The position numbers were made by a program, and so were the translations under genes. Shown here in pieces: positions 25,171-34,065 of a stretch of 64,000 nt of DNA. Numbering within the stretch: the stretch's first letter is position 1; every line of letters starts with the position of its first letter. The notes beneath the pieces were generated by a model. The model saw only the letters and a list, made by a program, of their open reading frames with translations. It did not search any database and was not told where the DNA came from. The stretch is from contig NZ_JPOS01000033.1 in assembly GCF_000759025.1 (NCBI RefSeq), positions 1-64,000 of the forward strand, read 5' to 3'. The DNA comes from Phaeodactylibacter xiamenensis (lineage in GTDB: Bacteria > Bacteroidota > Bacteroidia > Chitinophagales > Saprospiraceae).

Positions 25171-25872
25171 TCAGAAGGTATGCGCAGCGATTAGTACAAG
25201 GCTCCGGTGAAACGCTTCACTGGCGAAAAAGGTGAAGTCGAGCTGTGCGCCAAGCTGCAATCTTTCTGTTGCCGGGATAAGCACCCGTGCACTCAGTGGA
25301 ATGCCCACTATCCACTTATCAAGGGTCTCAATCTGGCTTTCCAGTACTTCCAGGTCATAGGTGGAGGTGATATTGTATCGCGCAAGGGTCTCATAGCGGT
25401 GCCGGCGGAAAGCCCCGCTCACACCGGTACCGATTTGCCACTGACTTTTAGCTCCGATGCCGTTGAGGTGGTAATAGCCTATGAGGTTGAACTGTGCGAG
25501 ACGTAGCGCACGCGGGCTTCTCGGGCTATGCGTGACTTCATTCTCCGCAACTGCATTGAAAGTCATGGAGCGGTCAGTACCGTACTCGCCTTTCCAGCCG
25601 GTATAGTTGACCTGTAAGCTGGCAGTCCACCTTGGATGTATGGCATAATTAAGGCCAATTCCAAATTGCATGCTTCGGATGGGGTAGGTCACGTTGCCAG
25701 TACTCCTGCCAGAGTTACCGTTTTCAAAGGTCATAAGCTCCGTGCGGAAGTCGTTGAAGATTTCAAACTGCTGGTAGCCCAGTGAGGTTTGTACGCTCCA
25801 TGGGGAGTCCTGCGCAGTTGTGATCGTTGCAAATAGGATCATTAGAAAACTAGCGATGGTTAGCCTTTTCAT
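25171..25872 (-). CDS. Outer-membrane beta-barrel protein of unknown function
   Basis: A 233-residue protein with a clean signal peptide (MKRLTIASFLMILFATITTA, cut before QDSPWSVQ). The remainder alternates polar and hydrophobic residues in short strands (MQFGIGLNYAIHPRWTASLQ, RLQLGAQLDFTFFASEAF) and ends in an aromatic residue, HTF, as expected for a small eight-stranded outer-membrane barrel. No specific family signature is seen. Its start lies 11 bp after the stop of the upstream minus-strand T9SS gene (25884), so the two are likely cotranscribed. Confidence 0.65.
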   Translation of the reverse strand: MKRLTIASFLMILFATITTAQDSPWSVQTSLGYQQFEIFNDFRTELMTFENGNSGRSTGNVTYPIRSMQFGIGLNYAIHPRWTASLQVNYTGWKGEYGTDRSMTFNAVAENEVTHSPRSPRALRLAQFNLIGYYHLNGIGAKSQWQIGTGVSGAFRRHRYETLARYNITSTYDLEVLESQIETLDKWIVGIPLSARVLIPATERLQLGAQLDFTFFASEAFHRSLVLIAAHTF

Positions 25873-25883
25873 AGCTTCAGCGT

Positions 25884-28691
25884 TTAGTGGTTAATAATAG
25901 TGCCGGCGGCGGTTAGCTTTTGGTCTACCCAGACCTGCAGCGCGTACTGCCCATTGGGCATTGCTCCCGGCCGGAGGGTAACGACCGGCGCAAACGGCTG
26001 CTCCAGTTGCCGGACGAGTTTGCCTTCCGTGTTGTAAATCAGGATTTGTACTGTATTTCCGGACAAGCCATCAAAGGAAATGTTCAGGAAATCGGTAAAG
26101 GGGTTGGGGTAGGCATTCAGGGACAAGCCGGGTACGTAGATCTCTTCCATGTTGACCAGGATAAAGTTTTCATCAATAGTGGTTAATGCCGTGTTGGTGA
26201 AAATGGGCTCGTTGAAGTCGAAGTAAATAGCGGCATCATTTTCGATGGTGGTGCCCAGTGGAAGCTCTTCCCGGTGTTCCGCCCGGTAGCGTACGTAGCC
26301 CTGTGAGGCTTCCAGATTGGTGGTGCTGTCGGGCAGCAGGATGTTATCAAACCGGAAGCTGAGCAGGTTGTCCTCCAGGACTGTCAGTTTATAGTCGTGG
26401 CTGCTTCCCAGGGGCTGTAATGTGCTCAGGTTGAGTTCAGGTGGGAAGGGGTTCAGGATTTCCACTGTGAATGCAGTGTCTGTGCCTGTATTCTGGAAAC
26501 GGATGAGGTATTCCAGCGTAGTGCCCGGCTCTACCTGCCCTTCAGGGCCATATCCTTTCGGGAACACCTGTATGTCATTGGGGTCGAAGCTGCCGATGTT
26601 CTCCCGGCAGTCGATATCGAGCCAGGGGTCGCTGTCGCTCTGCGGGAAAATGTTGACAAAGCCGGTGCTGAAGCCTCCATCGGAGTTGGTGCCACAGCCT
26701 TCAAGCACAGCGCTGAGGAAATCTGCCCCCGGTGCGCCCGGTTCCTGAGGTGTATTGAAGTAATAGGTGCTACCATTGGCGGGGAAGGTGAGCAGGGTCT
26801 CCTGTCCCTGCGTCAGGTCATAGGTTTCCTGCTGAAGCAGCACCGCATCTTCAATGACGATATATTCGAGTGGTGCGGCCATATCCCCATCGCCGGTATT
26901 CTGAATCCGGAAAAAGGCGGTGGTGTCCAGACAGAGGGCTTCCAGCTCCAGAAAAGCGCCAGAGTAACCGGGCACAGGTGGCAGGCAGAGGTCATCCGGG
27001 AAAATATGGGCTTCGGTGCAGTGGCTTTGCCCGAGCTCGGCTTCGCAACTGACCAGCACGGTCATATTGAAACGGCCGCATTGCCCGATATCGAGATTCT
27101 CCACGTCAAACTTATACCGGCCCGGGCTTAGCTCTTCAAATGGGATGGAAGCTTCCTGCAGCTCCAGGAAAGGGTCAAGGGTGATTTCCACATGCACATT
27201 ACCTGCGGATGCCGTGCCAATATTGCAGTAATCCACGGTGTAAGTATTGGAAAAGCAACGGCGCAGGAAAGGCGTGCTCAGGTTGACCTGTAGCAGCGGG
27301 CAGTAGACAACCGGTGTGGCTGGTACGTCAATGGAAAGGGTATCGAAAAAGCCGGAAAAAGCCAAAGCGTCCATAGGGCATTCTGATGCGTAGTAAGGAG
27401 AGTTAAAAAAGGGCGTCAGGTTAAAGGCACCGGTGTCCGCCTGCATGGTGAACCGCCCGGCCGTATCTGTGATGGCGATGCTCTCAAAGCCCGGTTTGGT
27501 CAGGGTGAGACCGGTATTGGGCAGAGTAGGCTCGGTATCTTCCTTCTGACAGTTGTTGTTAAGGTCCAGGAATACCTGCCCGCTAACTTGATTGGTGAAA
27601 AGATTGCCGAAGGCATCGGTTTTCATAAGAAACATACTACCTGAGGAAAAGTCTTGTGACACGGTGTTTCCACCAATTAAAAAACCTGCATCGACTGTGG
27701 GCAAAATCGCATCACCACCCTCAAATTCCAGGCGGGTGTAGGTGTGCTCCCAATTGTGGTTGCCATTCTCATCAAGATTTAGCAGGAAGATGTCATTCCT
27801 GTAGATACCGTTGGAAACCTGTACGCCGGTGATGGTAAAGTTGCCTTCCTGATCTTCAACGATTGAAGATGGGGAGTAACTGGAGGAAAGGGCATCACTC
27901 CAAAGCAGATTTCCATCGGTGCTAAGCCTTGAAATTTGTGGTACTCCCGAACCCACGATAATAATGCCTTCTGTGCCATTCATTACCACAATGCCATCCG
28001 GTGTATCACTGGCATTGCCATCATTGGGCAGCTCGGTGCGCCAGAGGGTATTTCCATCCGAATCTACCTTCAGTACGATGCGGGTGGAGAATTGCTCACC
28101 CGGTGGGGTACTTTGGAGCCCGAGGTAGATGTTGCCTGCTTCATCTTCCGCTAAGGCATGTACTTCTTCTTCGTTGGGGTGGGGGAAGGTGCGCGTCCAT
28201 ATTTCCTGTCCGGCGGGGTTCAGCCTGGTGATCATGGCGTGCCCGGTATTATTATGCCCGCCAAGCAGTAAATCTCCATTACCTGTAGACGCGACAGCCT
28301 GGTTTGCCGTGAATAGAAAGTCAAAATTGTCTGTTTCCGGAATAGCAGCCGTGCTAACCACCTCGCCCTCAGTGTCGATGACATTGACATATTCATCGGT
28401 GACAAAAGAGAAGGTACCATCGGTGTTCTCCGCAATAAAAATACCGTTCCCGCCAGGATAGCTTTTAAGCCAAACAGAATCGCCTTCAGCTGTGGTTTTT
28501 AGAATGGCTGCATTGAAAGAAGTGGTCAGGGAGGCAGAGGTAGCCGCCAGGTAGCCTCCATCTGGGTGTTGGGCAAGGCTGTATACCCGGTAGGAGTTGC
28601 TTGGGAAGTTATAAGTCTGCCGCCAGCCCTGCCCCGTGAGTTGTAAGGTGAGGAAGCTGAATAGTAAAAAGTAGATATACTGGGTCTTCAT
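25884..28691 (-). CDS. Large secreted protein with propeller, SdrD-like and T9SS sorting domains
   Basis: A 935-residue protein. Signal peptide MKTQYIYFLLFSFLTLQLTG, then six to seven beta-propeller-type repeats (about 30-370) with the phrase HPDGGYLAA, DEAGNIYLG, DENGNHNWE that recur in quinoprotein-like or 'delta-60' blades. Next a prealbumin-like SdrD/CNA-B repeat (GQVFLDLNNNCQKEDTEP), a cysteine-containing region, and a domain with GSFDPNDIQVFPKGYGPEG and YLIRFQNTGTDTAFTVEILN, the conserved DUF7619/DUF11-like module of Bacteroidota adhesins. The end (ILIYNTEGKLVRQLEQPFAP onward) is a type A T9SS sorting domain, so the protein should be secreted and attached to or released from the cell surface. 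No catalytic motif seen; a structural or adhesive role is likely. Confidence 0.8.
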   Translation of the reverse strand: MKTQYIYFLLFSFLTLQLTGQGWRQTYNFPSNSYRVYSLAQHPDGGYLAATSASLTTSFNAAILKTTAEGDSVWLKSYPGGNGIFIAENTDGTFSFVTDEYVNVIDTEGEVVSTAAIPETDNFDFLFTANQAVASTGNGDLLLGGHNNTGHAMITRLNPAGQEIWTRTFPHPNEEEVHALAEDEAGNIYLGLQSTPPGEQFSTRIVLKVDSDGNTLWRTELPNDGNASDTPDGIVVMNGTEGIIIVGSGVPQISRLSTDGNLLWSDALSSSYSPSSIVEDQEGNFTITGVQVSNGIYRNDIFLLNLDENGNHNWEHTYTRLEFEGGDAILPTVDAGFLIGGNTVSQDFSSGSMFLMKTDAFGNLFTNQVSGQVFLDLNNNCQKEDTEPTLPNTGLTLTKPGFESIAITDTAGRFTMQADTGAFNLTPFFNSPYYASECPMDALAFSGFFDTLSIDVPATPVVYCPLLQVNLSTPFLRRCFSNTYTVDYCNIGTASAGNVHVEITLDPFLELQEASIPFEELSPGRYKFDVENLDIGQCGRFNMTVLVSCEAELGQSHCTEAHIFPDDLCLPPVPGYSGAFLELEALCLDTTAFFRIQNTGDGDMAAPLEYIVIEDAVLLQQETYDLTQGQETLLTFPANGSTYYFNTPQEPGAPGADFLSAVLEGCGTNSDGGFSTGFVNIFPQSDSDPWLDIDCRENIGSFDPNDIQVFPKGYGPEGQVEPGTTLEYLIRFQNTGTDTAFTVEILNPFPPELNLSTLQPLGSSHDYKLTVLEDNLLSFRFDNILLPDSTTNLEASQGYVRYRAEHREELPLGTTIENDAAIYFDFNEPIFTNTALTTIDENFILVNMEEIYVPGLSLNAYPNPFTDFLNISFDGLSGNTVQILIYNTEGKLVRQLEQPFAPVVTLRPGAMPNGQYALQVWVDQKLTAAGTIINH

Positions 28692-28787
28692 GAGTTTGGT
28701 ATTAATTACCTCACAAAAGTGCAGGGTTTAACGCCCCGCTGCAATGCAATTATTTCTATATTGTAGAAATGAAAGCTACATTTTAGT

Positions 28788-30200
28788 ATGGGGAAATATC
28801 AATTATACGAACTCTTGGGGGCGCTTACCAGCGGAGAGATTCGTAAATTCAGGTGGTTTTTGAGCTCAGGCTACGCTACAAAGCGGGAAGAACTACACCA
28901 AATGCTAAGTTACCTTGTAGAAAGGAAAGCTGCAAAAAGACCCTGGCCAGAGCTGAAATTACTGTACAAACATGCTTTCCCCGGGCAGCCCTACGACAAT
29001 CAGCAGCTCCGGAATGCCATGAGCGAGCTGCATGCTTTACTGGAAGATTTCCTGTTGATGGAAGAAGCCCGGGCTTCCGGTCTGCCCCGCACCCGCCAAT
29101 TGGCCAAGCTGTACCGGCATCGCCGCCTCGACCGCCACTTCCAACGCACCATGCGGCGGCAAAAACAGCAGTTGGAACGGCAGCCCCTCAGGAATGCGGA
29201 CTATTACCAGGCTTTACTGACGTACCAGGTCAGCGAGTTGGAGCATCAGGCTGACAACAGACGCACAGAGCCTTTACAGCTGCAAGAGATTGCCGATACG
29301 CTCGACGTGGATTATCTGGCGCGGAAGCTTCGGCATGCCTGTACCCAACGCTCGCACGAGGCCGTTTTCAAAAAGTCCTACGATTATGGGTTGTTGGAAC
29401 CGCTAATCAGCCAAATTGAGGCAGGAGGGTATTTGCAGTACCCGGCGGTTGCCCTCTACTACCACTGCTTTAGATTTCTCGGAAGTGCGGAGCAGGAGAA
29501 ACATTTCCTGGCATTCCGCGAGCTGCAGCAGGCCTGTCAGGGGCAATTCACTGCTGAAGAGCAAAAGGACTTATACATGCTGTCTCTGAATTTTTGTATC
29601 CGGCAGATCAATACCGGTAATATCTTCTACGCTGAAGAAAGCTGGCGTTTGTACCAGGATGGGCTGGCGCAGGAAGTACTGTTTGATGGTGGGATGCTTT
29701 CGAGGTTTACCTTCAACAATATCGTGGCGGTTGGGATACGGCTGAGCTACCTGGATGCGGTGCGGGCATTTATCAAGGAATACTCGCCCCGATTACCGGA
29801 TGTCTATCGGGAGTCGGCCAGTCAGTTCAATCAGGCAAGGCTGCACTTCGCAGAGCAGGACTACGACCGGGCCCGGCAGCTATTGCTGACTACGGAAATT
29901 ACAGACTTGGTTAATGATTTGATTGCCCGGACCTTATTATTGAAAATCTACTATGAGCAAGGCGAATATGAACTATTGGAAGCCCATTTGGAAAGGCTGC
30001 GCAGTTTTGTAGCCCGGCGGGAGTTTAGCCAGTACCACCGGGAGAATTATGGTAATATCATCCGGATAGTCCGGCAACTGATCGCCTTGCCCCCCTATGA
30101 TATACCGGGCAGGGCAAGGGTAAGAAAGGAAGTGGAAAATATGGAACCCCTCACGGAACGGAGCTGGCTGCTGTCAAAAATTCCCGGAGGCTTGGACTGA
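28788..30200 (+). CDS. Helical protein of unknown function
   Basis: A 470-residue, arginine- and leucine-rich protein without signal peptide or membrane segment, so cytoplasmic. Predicted to be almost all helical, with TPR-like pairs in the C-terminal half (ESASQFNQARLHFAEQDYDR, ARTLLLKIYYEQGEYELLEA). The N-terminus (MGKYQLYELLGALTSGEIRK, FRWFLSS) has short conserved-looking blocks. I know similar proteins as hypothetical proteins in Saprospiria-like genomes, with no function assigned. It is divergent from the T9SS gene at 28691 (96 bp between starts), so regulation may be shared. Confidence 0.6.
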   Translation: MGKYQLYELLGALTSGEIRKFRWFLSSGYATKREELHQMLSYLVERKAAKRPWPELKLLYKHAFPGQPYDNQQLRNAMSELHALLEDFLLMEEARASGLPRTRQLAKLYRHRRLDRHFQRTMRRQKQQLERQPLRNADYYQALLTYQVSELEHQADNRRTEPLQLQEIADTLDVDYLARKLRHACTQRSHEAVFKKSYDYGLLEPLISQIEAGGYLQYPAVALYYHCFRFLGSAEQEKHFLAFRELQQACQGQFTAEEQKDLYMLSLNFCIRQINTGNIFYAEESWRLYQDGLAQEVLFDGGMLSRFTFNNIVAVGIRLSYLDAVRAFIKEYSPRLPDVYRESASQFNQARLHFAEQDYDRARQLLLTTEITDLVNDLIARTLLLKIYYEQGEYELLEAHLERLRSFVARREFSQYHRENYGNIIRIVRQLIALPPYDIPGRARVRKEVENMEPLTERSWLLSKIPGGLD

Positions 30201-30214
30201 GAGGCCCCCGGGAA
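30181..30214. terminator. Possible bidirectional terminator
   Basis: TTCCCGGAGGC (30181-30191) and GCCCCCGGGAA (30204-30214) form a hairpin with one mismatch that spans the stop codon of the preceding gene. ATTTGATTT follows. The T content after the stem is modest. Confidence 0.4.
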
Positions 30215-30221
30215 ATTTGAT

Positions 30222-30365
30222 TTAGCTGATGAGCTCTGCCTCCAGTGAAATGTCTGCATTGAGGACTTGAGAAATAGGGCAATTGGCCTTTGCGCCATTC
30301 CATACGGAAGTTGCTGTTCTTCCCATGAATACTTTTTGTTCTGCAACGGGTGTGCTGTCAGCTAT
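30222..30365 (-). pseudogene. OsmC-family C-terminal fragment
   Basis: On the minus strand the final codons read WNGAKANCPISQVLNADISL, EAELIS and stop (30222-30224). This matches the end of OsmC-type hydroperoxide-detoxifying proteins (AKANCPVS-x-x-L-x-A-x-I-x-L-x-A-x-L), including the second catalytic cysteine. Upstream codons (ADSTPVAEQKVFMGRTATSV) only partly resemble the family and the first cysteine domain is missing; the fragment begins right after the stop of the minus-strand gene at 30371. Likely a leftover of a deleted osmC. Confidence 0.5.
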
Positions 30366-30370
30366 GTTCG

Positions 30371-33037
30371 CTAGTCCACTAATAACCTAAGGCTCTGTTG
30401 GCCTGTCCGGGATTGCAGTTGCAAAACGTACAAGCCGGCAGGCAATGCTGAGACCGGAATATTGTGCTGGCTGACCGGAGGCAAATGCTGAAAGATCCCC
30501 CGCCAAACTTCCTGACCATTGATATGGTACAGACGGGCATGAAAGCGTCGGTCTTCCTGGGTTTTAATCCAAAGTGTTGCTGATTCACGGGCGGGTTGAG
30601 GAAGTATTTGATAATGCTCAGCGGCCCGGGCTTCAATATCGGAGGAAGGGAGGTTGGGATAAAGCTGTGATTTCGGGATGATGTCCTTAGGCGTTCTTAA
30701 ACTACTCCAGCGCAGTTCACAAACCGCGCCACCGCCTTCTTCAAAGTATTCGAGCCGGATGGCATAGCGCTGTCCCGCCTGCAGGGAAATCTCCCCGCTC
30801 ACCTCCGTAGGCGGCTGCGGTACCCATTGATCGATGATCAGCTCTTCATTCACCCAAAGTCTGGCTCCATCATCCGAATGGGTATAAAAGGTATAAGTTT
30901 CAGAAAAAGGCACTTCGATACTGCCCGTCCACTGAATACTGTAGAAGTCAGTACCAAGCAATGCCGGTGCCGCGGAACTGCCGCCCCAGTCAAATTGAAT
31001 GGTGGTATCAATTCGCCAGAATGCCGGGTTGCCGCTAAAGTCAGGCACCGGGCTGTTGTAATAGGCTCCGGTGAGTCCCGTCCCAGTGCCCAGGGGCGCT
31101 TCCTCGTAGTAAGCCAGGAAGGTTTGGTCGGCTTCAGGCATCGCAAAGGACAGCAACGGATCTGCACCGGCATTGGCCCATCCGTTGAAAGTGTACAGCA
31201 CGTTATCAATCACCTGACTGCTTGGGGCTTGCAGTGACCTTAAGACACCCACAACGCCTTCTTCGGTTTGAGGTGTAGTCAGGGAGCGGCCGTCAAGGCG
31301 GAGTTGCAGGCCAGGTGGGTCGGTCAGTAACTCCAGATTGCGCTTTTCAGGTAAGACGTCCTGATAGATGGATTGAGACAGCCCCTCCGCATCCGTAGCA
31401 GTCAGGTGGATACGGTACCAGACGTTAGGGGAGGTCTCGCCGATAACAGGAATATTGAAATTGCCTCCCCCTCCTGTTTGCGGAGACAAGCCCGGGTGGG
31501 TATGGTCATCGTGGTGGAAGTCTATGCGCCAGGTAAGCTGCTCAGGAGACAGCGCTCCTTCCTCCGGGTCGACCGCGGTGCCTTCAAATACCAGTACATC
31601 GCCAGCCCGATAGGTCAACCCGGTAGCAGGCAGTGTGATTTCAGGGATGGGGCGGTTATTGGCTGTTACCGAAAGCAGTGCTGCGCTCGTCCACACTTCG
31701 CCCTCGCCATTGCTGATACGGCATCGGTAAGCGCTGCCATCATCTGCAAGGGTGACGGCAGGCAAGGTCAGGATGGAGTCTGTTGCTCCCGGGATATCAA
31801 TATCGTCGCGTTGCCACTGATAGGAGAGGGTAGGGGCACCGGAAGCAGTGCAGGAAAAATGTGCTGTTTCGCCCACTACCCGCAGTACCGGCTGGGGCTG
31901 CACCGCTACGAATGGAGCTCCGCTGCCGGTATAGGACACTTTCCAAAGCACGCCATTAGCGGTGCTGGTATTGTCAATTTCTGAACCGCCGCCAAGTCCC
32001 CGACGCTCAATGTAGTACAGGCTGCCATCGGGTGCGGTGTGCAGGGCGATGGGGCGTTCAATGCCCGTGGCAAAAGGGGCATAAACGCTACCTGTGGAGG
32101 GGTCCATGGTCCAGATGATGCCTTCACAGTAATCAGCAAAGAAGTACCGGCCGGTGTACTCCGGAGGAAATTGCTGCAGAGTGGGTTGATAAAAAGCGGA
32201 GCCAATGACGGCACAGCCCACCCCATGATCGTAAGCATGCAGGGGAGCAACATAGCCATCGGGAAAAGGTGCTGCGCCCGGGCCTTCCTGTAGTGCCCAT
32301 CCGTAGTTGCCGCCGGCTATTATGGCATTGACCTCTTCAAAGTTGTTACTGCCCACATCATTGGCCATGATCGTGCCCGTCACAGGGTCAACAGCCATGG
32401 TGAATGGATTGCGAAAGCCATAAGCATAAATAGCCCGTTGTTGCCCGCTGAGCTCATTGTAGAATGGGTTGTCTTCAGGTATACTCCCGTCCGGGTTGAT
32501 GCGCAGCATCTTGCCCAACGTGGTATTCAGGTCTTGTCCGCTCTGTGGGTCGGCGCCATCGCCTACTGCAATGTAGAGCTTGCCATCGTTGCCAAAAACC
32601 ATCGCTCCACCGTTGTGGATGGTGCCGGAAAGGGGAGCCAGTTCAAAGAGAATAGTTTCGCTATTAGGCAGGGTGTGGTTGCCGTTTGCCGTAAAGCGGC
32701 TGATCCGGTTATAGTTGCCGCCGGGCACGGTGTAAAAGACGTAGAAATAGTTGTTCGCTTCAAAGTCAGGGTCGAGCACAAGCCCGCTCAGCCCTCGTTC
32801 GTTGTAGTTGTCCACTTCAATGCTCAAAAAGGGGTCCGGGAGCAGCGTGTCATCCTCTACAATACGGATACGGCCAGACTTTTCGGCAATAAAAACCCGC
32901 CCGTCCGGGGCAATGGTAAGCGTTGTGGGGTCAAGTCCGGTGGCTATTTGTTGTTCCACAAACCCTGCAGGCAGTTGCGCACTGTGGAGGCTTAGGGGGA
33001 AAAGCAGGAGGCTGAGGTAGAAAAGCGGGTACTTCAT
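30371..33037 (-). CDS. PQQ-type glucose/sorbosone dehydrogenase-like protein with Ig, PA14 and T9SS domains
   Basis: An 888-residue secreted protein. Signal peptide MKYPLFYLSLLLFPLSLHSA, then a six-bladed propeller of the soluble aldose sugar dehydrogenase (GSDH) family at about 25-360: GFVEQQIATGLDPTTLTIAP, DGRVFIAEKSGRIR, GGAMVFGNDGKLYIAVGDGA, QRAIYAYGFRNPFTMAVDPV, NYGWALQEGPG. An Ig-like domain (about 375-455, HFSCTASGAPTLSYQWQRDD), a second beta-sandwich (465-565), a PA14 domain (about 650-780, YTFYTHSDDGARLWVNEELI) and a T9SS type A tail follow. Family enzymes oxidise sugars with PQQ; PA14 often binds glycans. Substrate unknown, and the enzyme may be a lectin-like derivative. Confidence 0.85.
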   Translation of the reverse strand: MKYPLFYLSLLLFPLSLHSAQLPAGFVEQQIATGLDPTTLTIAPDGRVFIAEKSGRIRIVEDDTLLPDPFLSIEVDNYNERGLSGLVLDPDFEANNYFYVFYTVPGGNYNRISRFTANGNHTLPNSETILFELAPLSGTIHNGGAMVFGNDGKLYIAVGDGADPQSGQDLNTTLGKMLRINPDGSIPEDNPFYNELSGQQRAIYAYGFRNPFTMAVDPVTGTIMANDVGSNNFEEVNAIIAGGNYGWALQEGPGAAPFPDGYVAPLHAYDHGVGCAVIGSAFYQPTLQQFPPEYTGRYFFADYCEGIIWTMDPSTGSVYAPFATGIERPIALHTAPDGSLYYIERRGLGGGSEIDNTSTANGVLWKVSYTGSGAPFVAVQPQPVLRVVGETAHFSCTASGAPTLSYQWQRDDIDIPGATDSILTLPAVTLADDGSAYRCRISNGEGEVWTSAALLSVTANNRPIPEITLPATGLTYRAGDVLVFEGTAVDPEEGALSPEQLTWRIDFHHDDHTHPGLSPQTGGGGNFNIPVIGETSPNVWYRIHLTATDAEGLSQSIYQDVLPEKRNLELLTDPPGLQLRLDGRSLTTPQTEEGVVGVLRSLQAPSSQVIDNVLYTFNGWANAGADPLLSFAMPEADQTFLAYYEEAPLGTGTGLTGAYYNSPVPDFSGNPAFWRIDTTIQFDWGGSSAAPALLGTDFYSIQWTGSIEVPFSETYTFYTHSDDGARLWVNEELIIDQWVPQPPTEVSGEISLQAGQRYAIRLEYFEEGGGAVCELRWSSLRTPKDIIPKSQLYPNLPSSDIEARAAEHYQILPQPARESATLWIKTQEDRRFHARLYHINGQEVWRGIFQHLPPVSQHNIPVSALPAGLYVLQLQSRTGQQSLRLLVD

Positions 33038-33073
33038 TGTAGGTTTTGGATGCTTATCTACTCAAGAAAGGCA

Positions 33074-33727
33074 TTACTGCTCTAAAACCCAAATCTGACT
33101 ATTCTCTTTGAGAGCAATCACGCCCTTGCCCGGCTGCATAAAAAAGCCGAGGTTGTCCTGCTCAAAACTCCATACGTTATGAAAAGTAGTACCATTGAGC
33201 CCTACAGATTCCCATTTCTGCATCAGGTTGGTGATGCTGGTTTCTTCCGGGATCAGCGTGCCGTCAAAGCGTTGCTCAATGACCTGCCCGGCCTGAATGG
33301 AAGGTGTGCCGGAAGAAAAAGACGCCTGGAGCGCATCAAAGAAGTGTTCTGTTTCCCATGCATAGAGCCCTGTAAATACAGCAAGGTCGAGCAGACGTTC
33401 GTTATCTTCAGAGACAAAAATATAACGTAGGTTATCTGTTAGGTAGTACTCACAACTGGAGGGGCTGTTGAACCGGGCCTCGGTGCAGATGATATTAACG
33501 CAGAGCTGGTTTTTGCCTGCTTCCTCGCCCCGCGGCGCAGAAAAAGTCATGGCTTGTCCGCTGGCATTCACAAAGCGCAGCGTTTCGGTACCATCGTAAG
33601 GCAGGAAATTCCGACCGGCTTCACTAAGGCCGAGCTGACCGATTTCTTCATCCGGAGGGCAACTGCAGGCAATGCCGGTTAACAGCGTGAACAGACTGAA
33701 GAGGGAAAGGAGCTGAGAAGCATTCAT
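33074..33727 (-). CDS. Lipoprotein of unknown function
   Basis: A 217-residue protein. The start at 33727 (MNASQLLSLFSLFTLLTGIA) gives a normal lipoprotein signal with lipobox LTGIAC followed by SCPPDEE; an upstream ATG at 33748 is less likely. Several further cysteines (CVNIICTEARFNSPSSCEYY) may form disulfides. The C-terminus has two WSFEQDNLGF/IALKENSQIWVLEQ strand pairs. No family recognised. The start of the PQQ-type gene follows 37 bp after its stop on the same strand, so an operon is plausible. Confidence 0.6.
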   Translation of the reverse strand: MNASQLLSLFSLFTLLTGIACSCPPDEEIGQLGLSEAGRNFLPYDGTETLRFVNASGQAMTFSAPRGEEAGKNQLCVNIICTEARFNSPSSCEYYLTDNLRYIFVSEDNERLLDLAVFTGLYAWETEHFFDALQASFSSGTPSIQAGQVIEQRFDGTLIPEETSITNLMQKWESVGLNGTTFHNVWSFEQDNLGFFMQPGKGVIALKENSQIWVLEQ

Positions 33728-33748
33728 GATTGAACATTTACCTATCAT

Positions 33749-34065
33749 AACGCCTCAAACCGGATTTGTGTGTATGGAATAAAAAAAAAGAGCCACCGTT
33801 TGCAGATGGCTCTCCCGGCTATGCTAAGAGAGCGTATTAGTCTGCAGAGCAGACAATATCAAACTGAGTTAAGGCTTTTCCCATTTCTGTGAGCCCGATG
33901 GCTAATAGAAAGGAAGATGATTCGGTAAGGTTTAGGTGGCTTTGTGCAGAAGCGGTGCATCTGCCTGCAAAGCTTTATGATTTTCAAAGGTAGGACCAAA
34001 ACACGGAGGTTGTAGCCCACATCTGACCAACGGGCACCATTGCGGAATGAGAGGGCAGATAATGC
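33749..34065. other. Gene-free stretch downstream of the response-regulator gene
   Basis: Apart from the terminator-like hairpin at 33781-33813, I see no gene here on either strand. It separates the two-component operon from the lipoprotein gene. Confidence 0.4.
33781..33813 (-). terminator. Terminator of the two-component operon
   Basis: On the minus strand GAGAGCCATC, a 7-base loop region and GGTGGCTCT form a stem followed by nine T. It is 253 bp beyond the response-regulator stop, with nothing coding in between. Confidence 0.6.
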
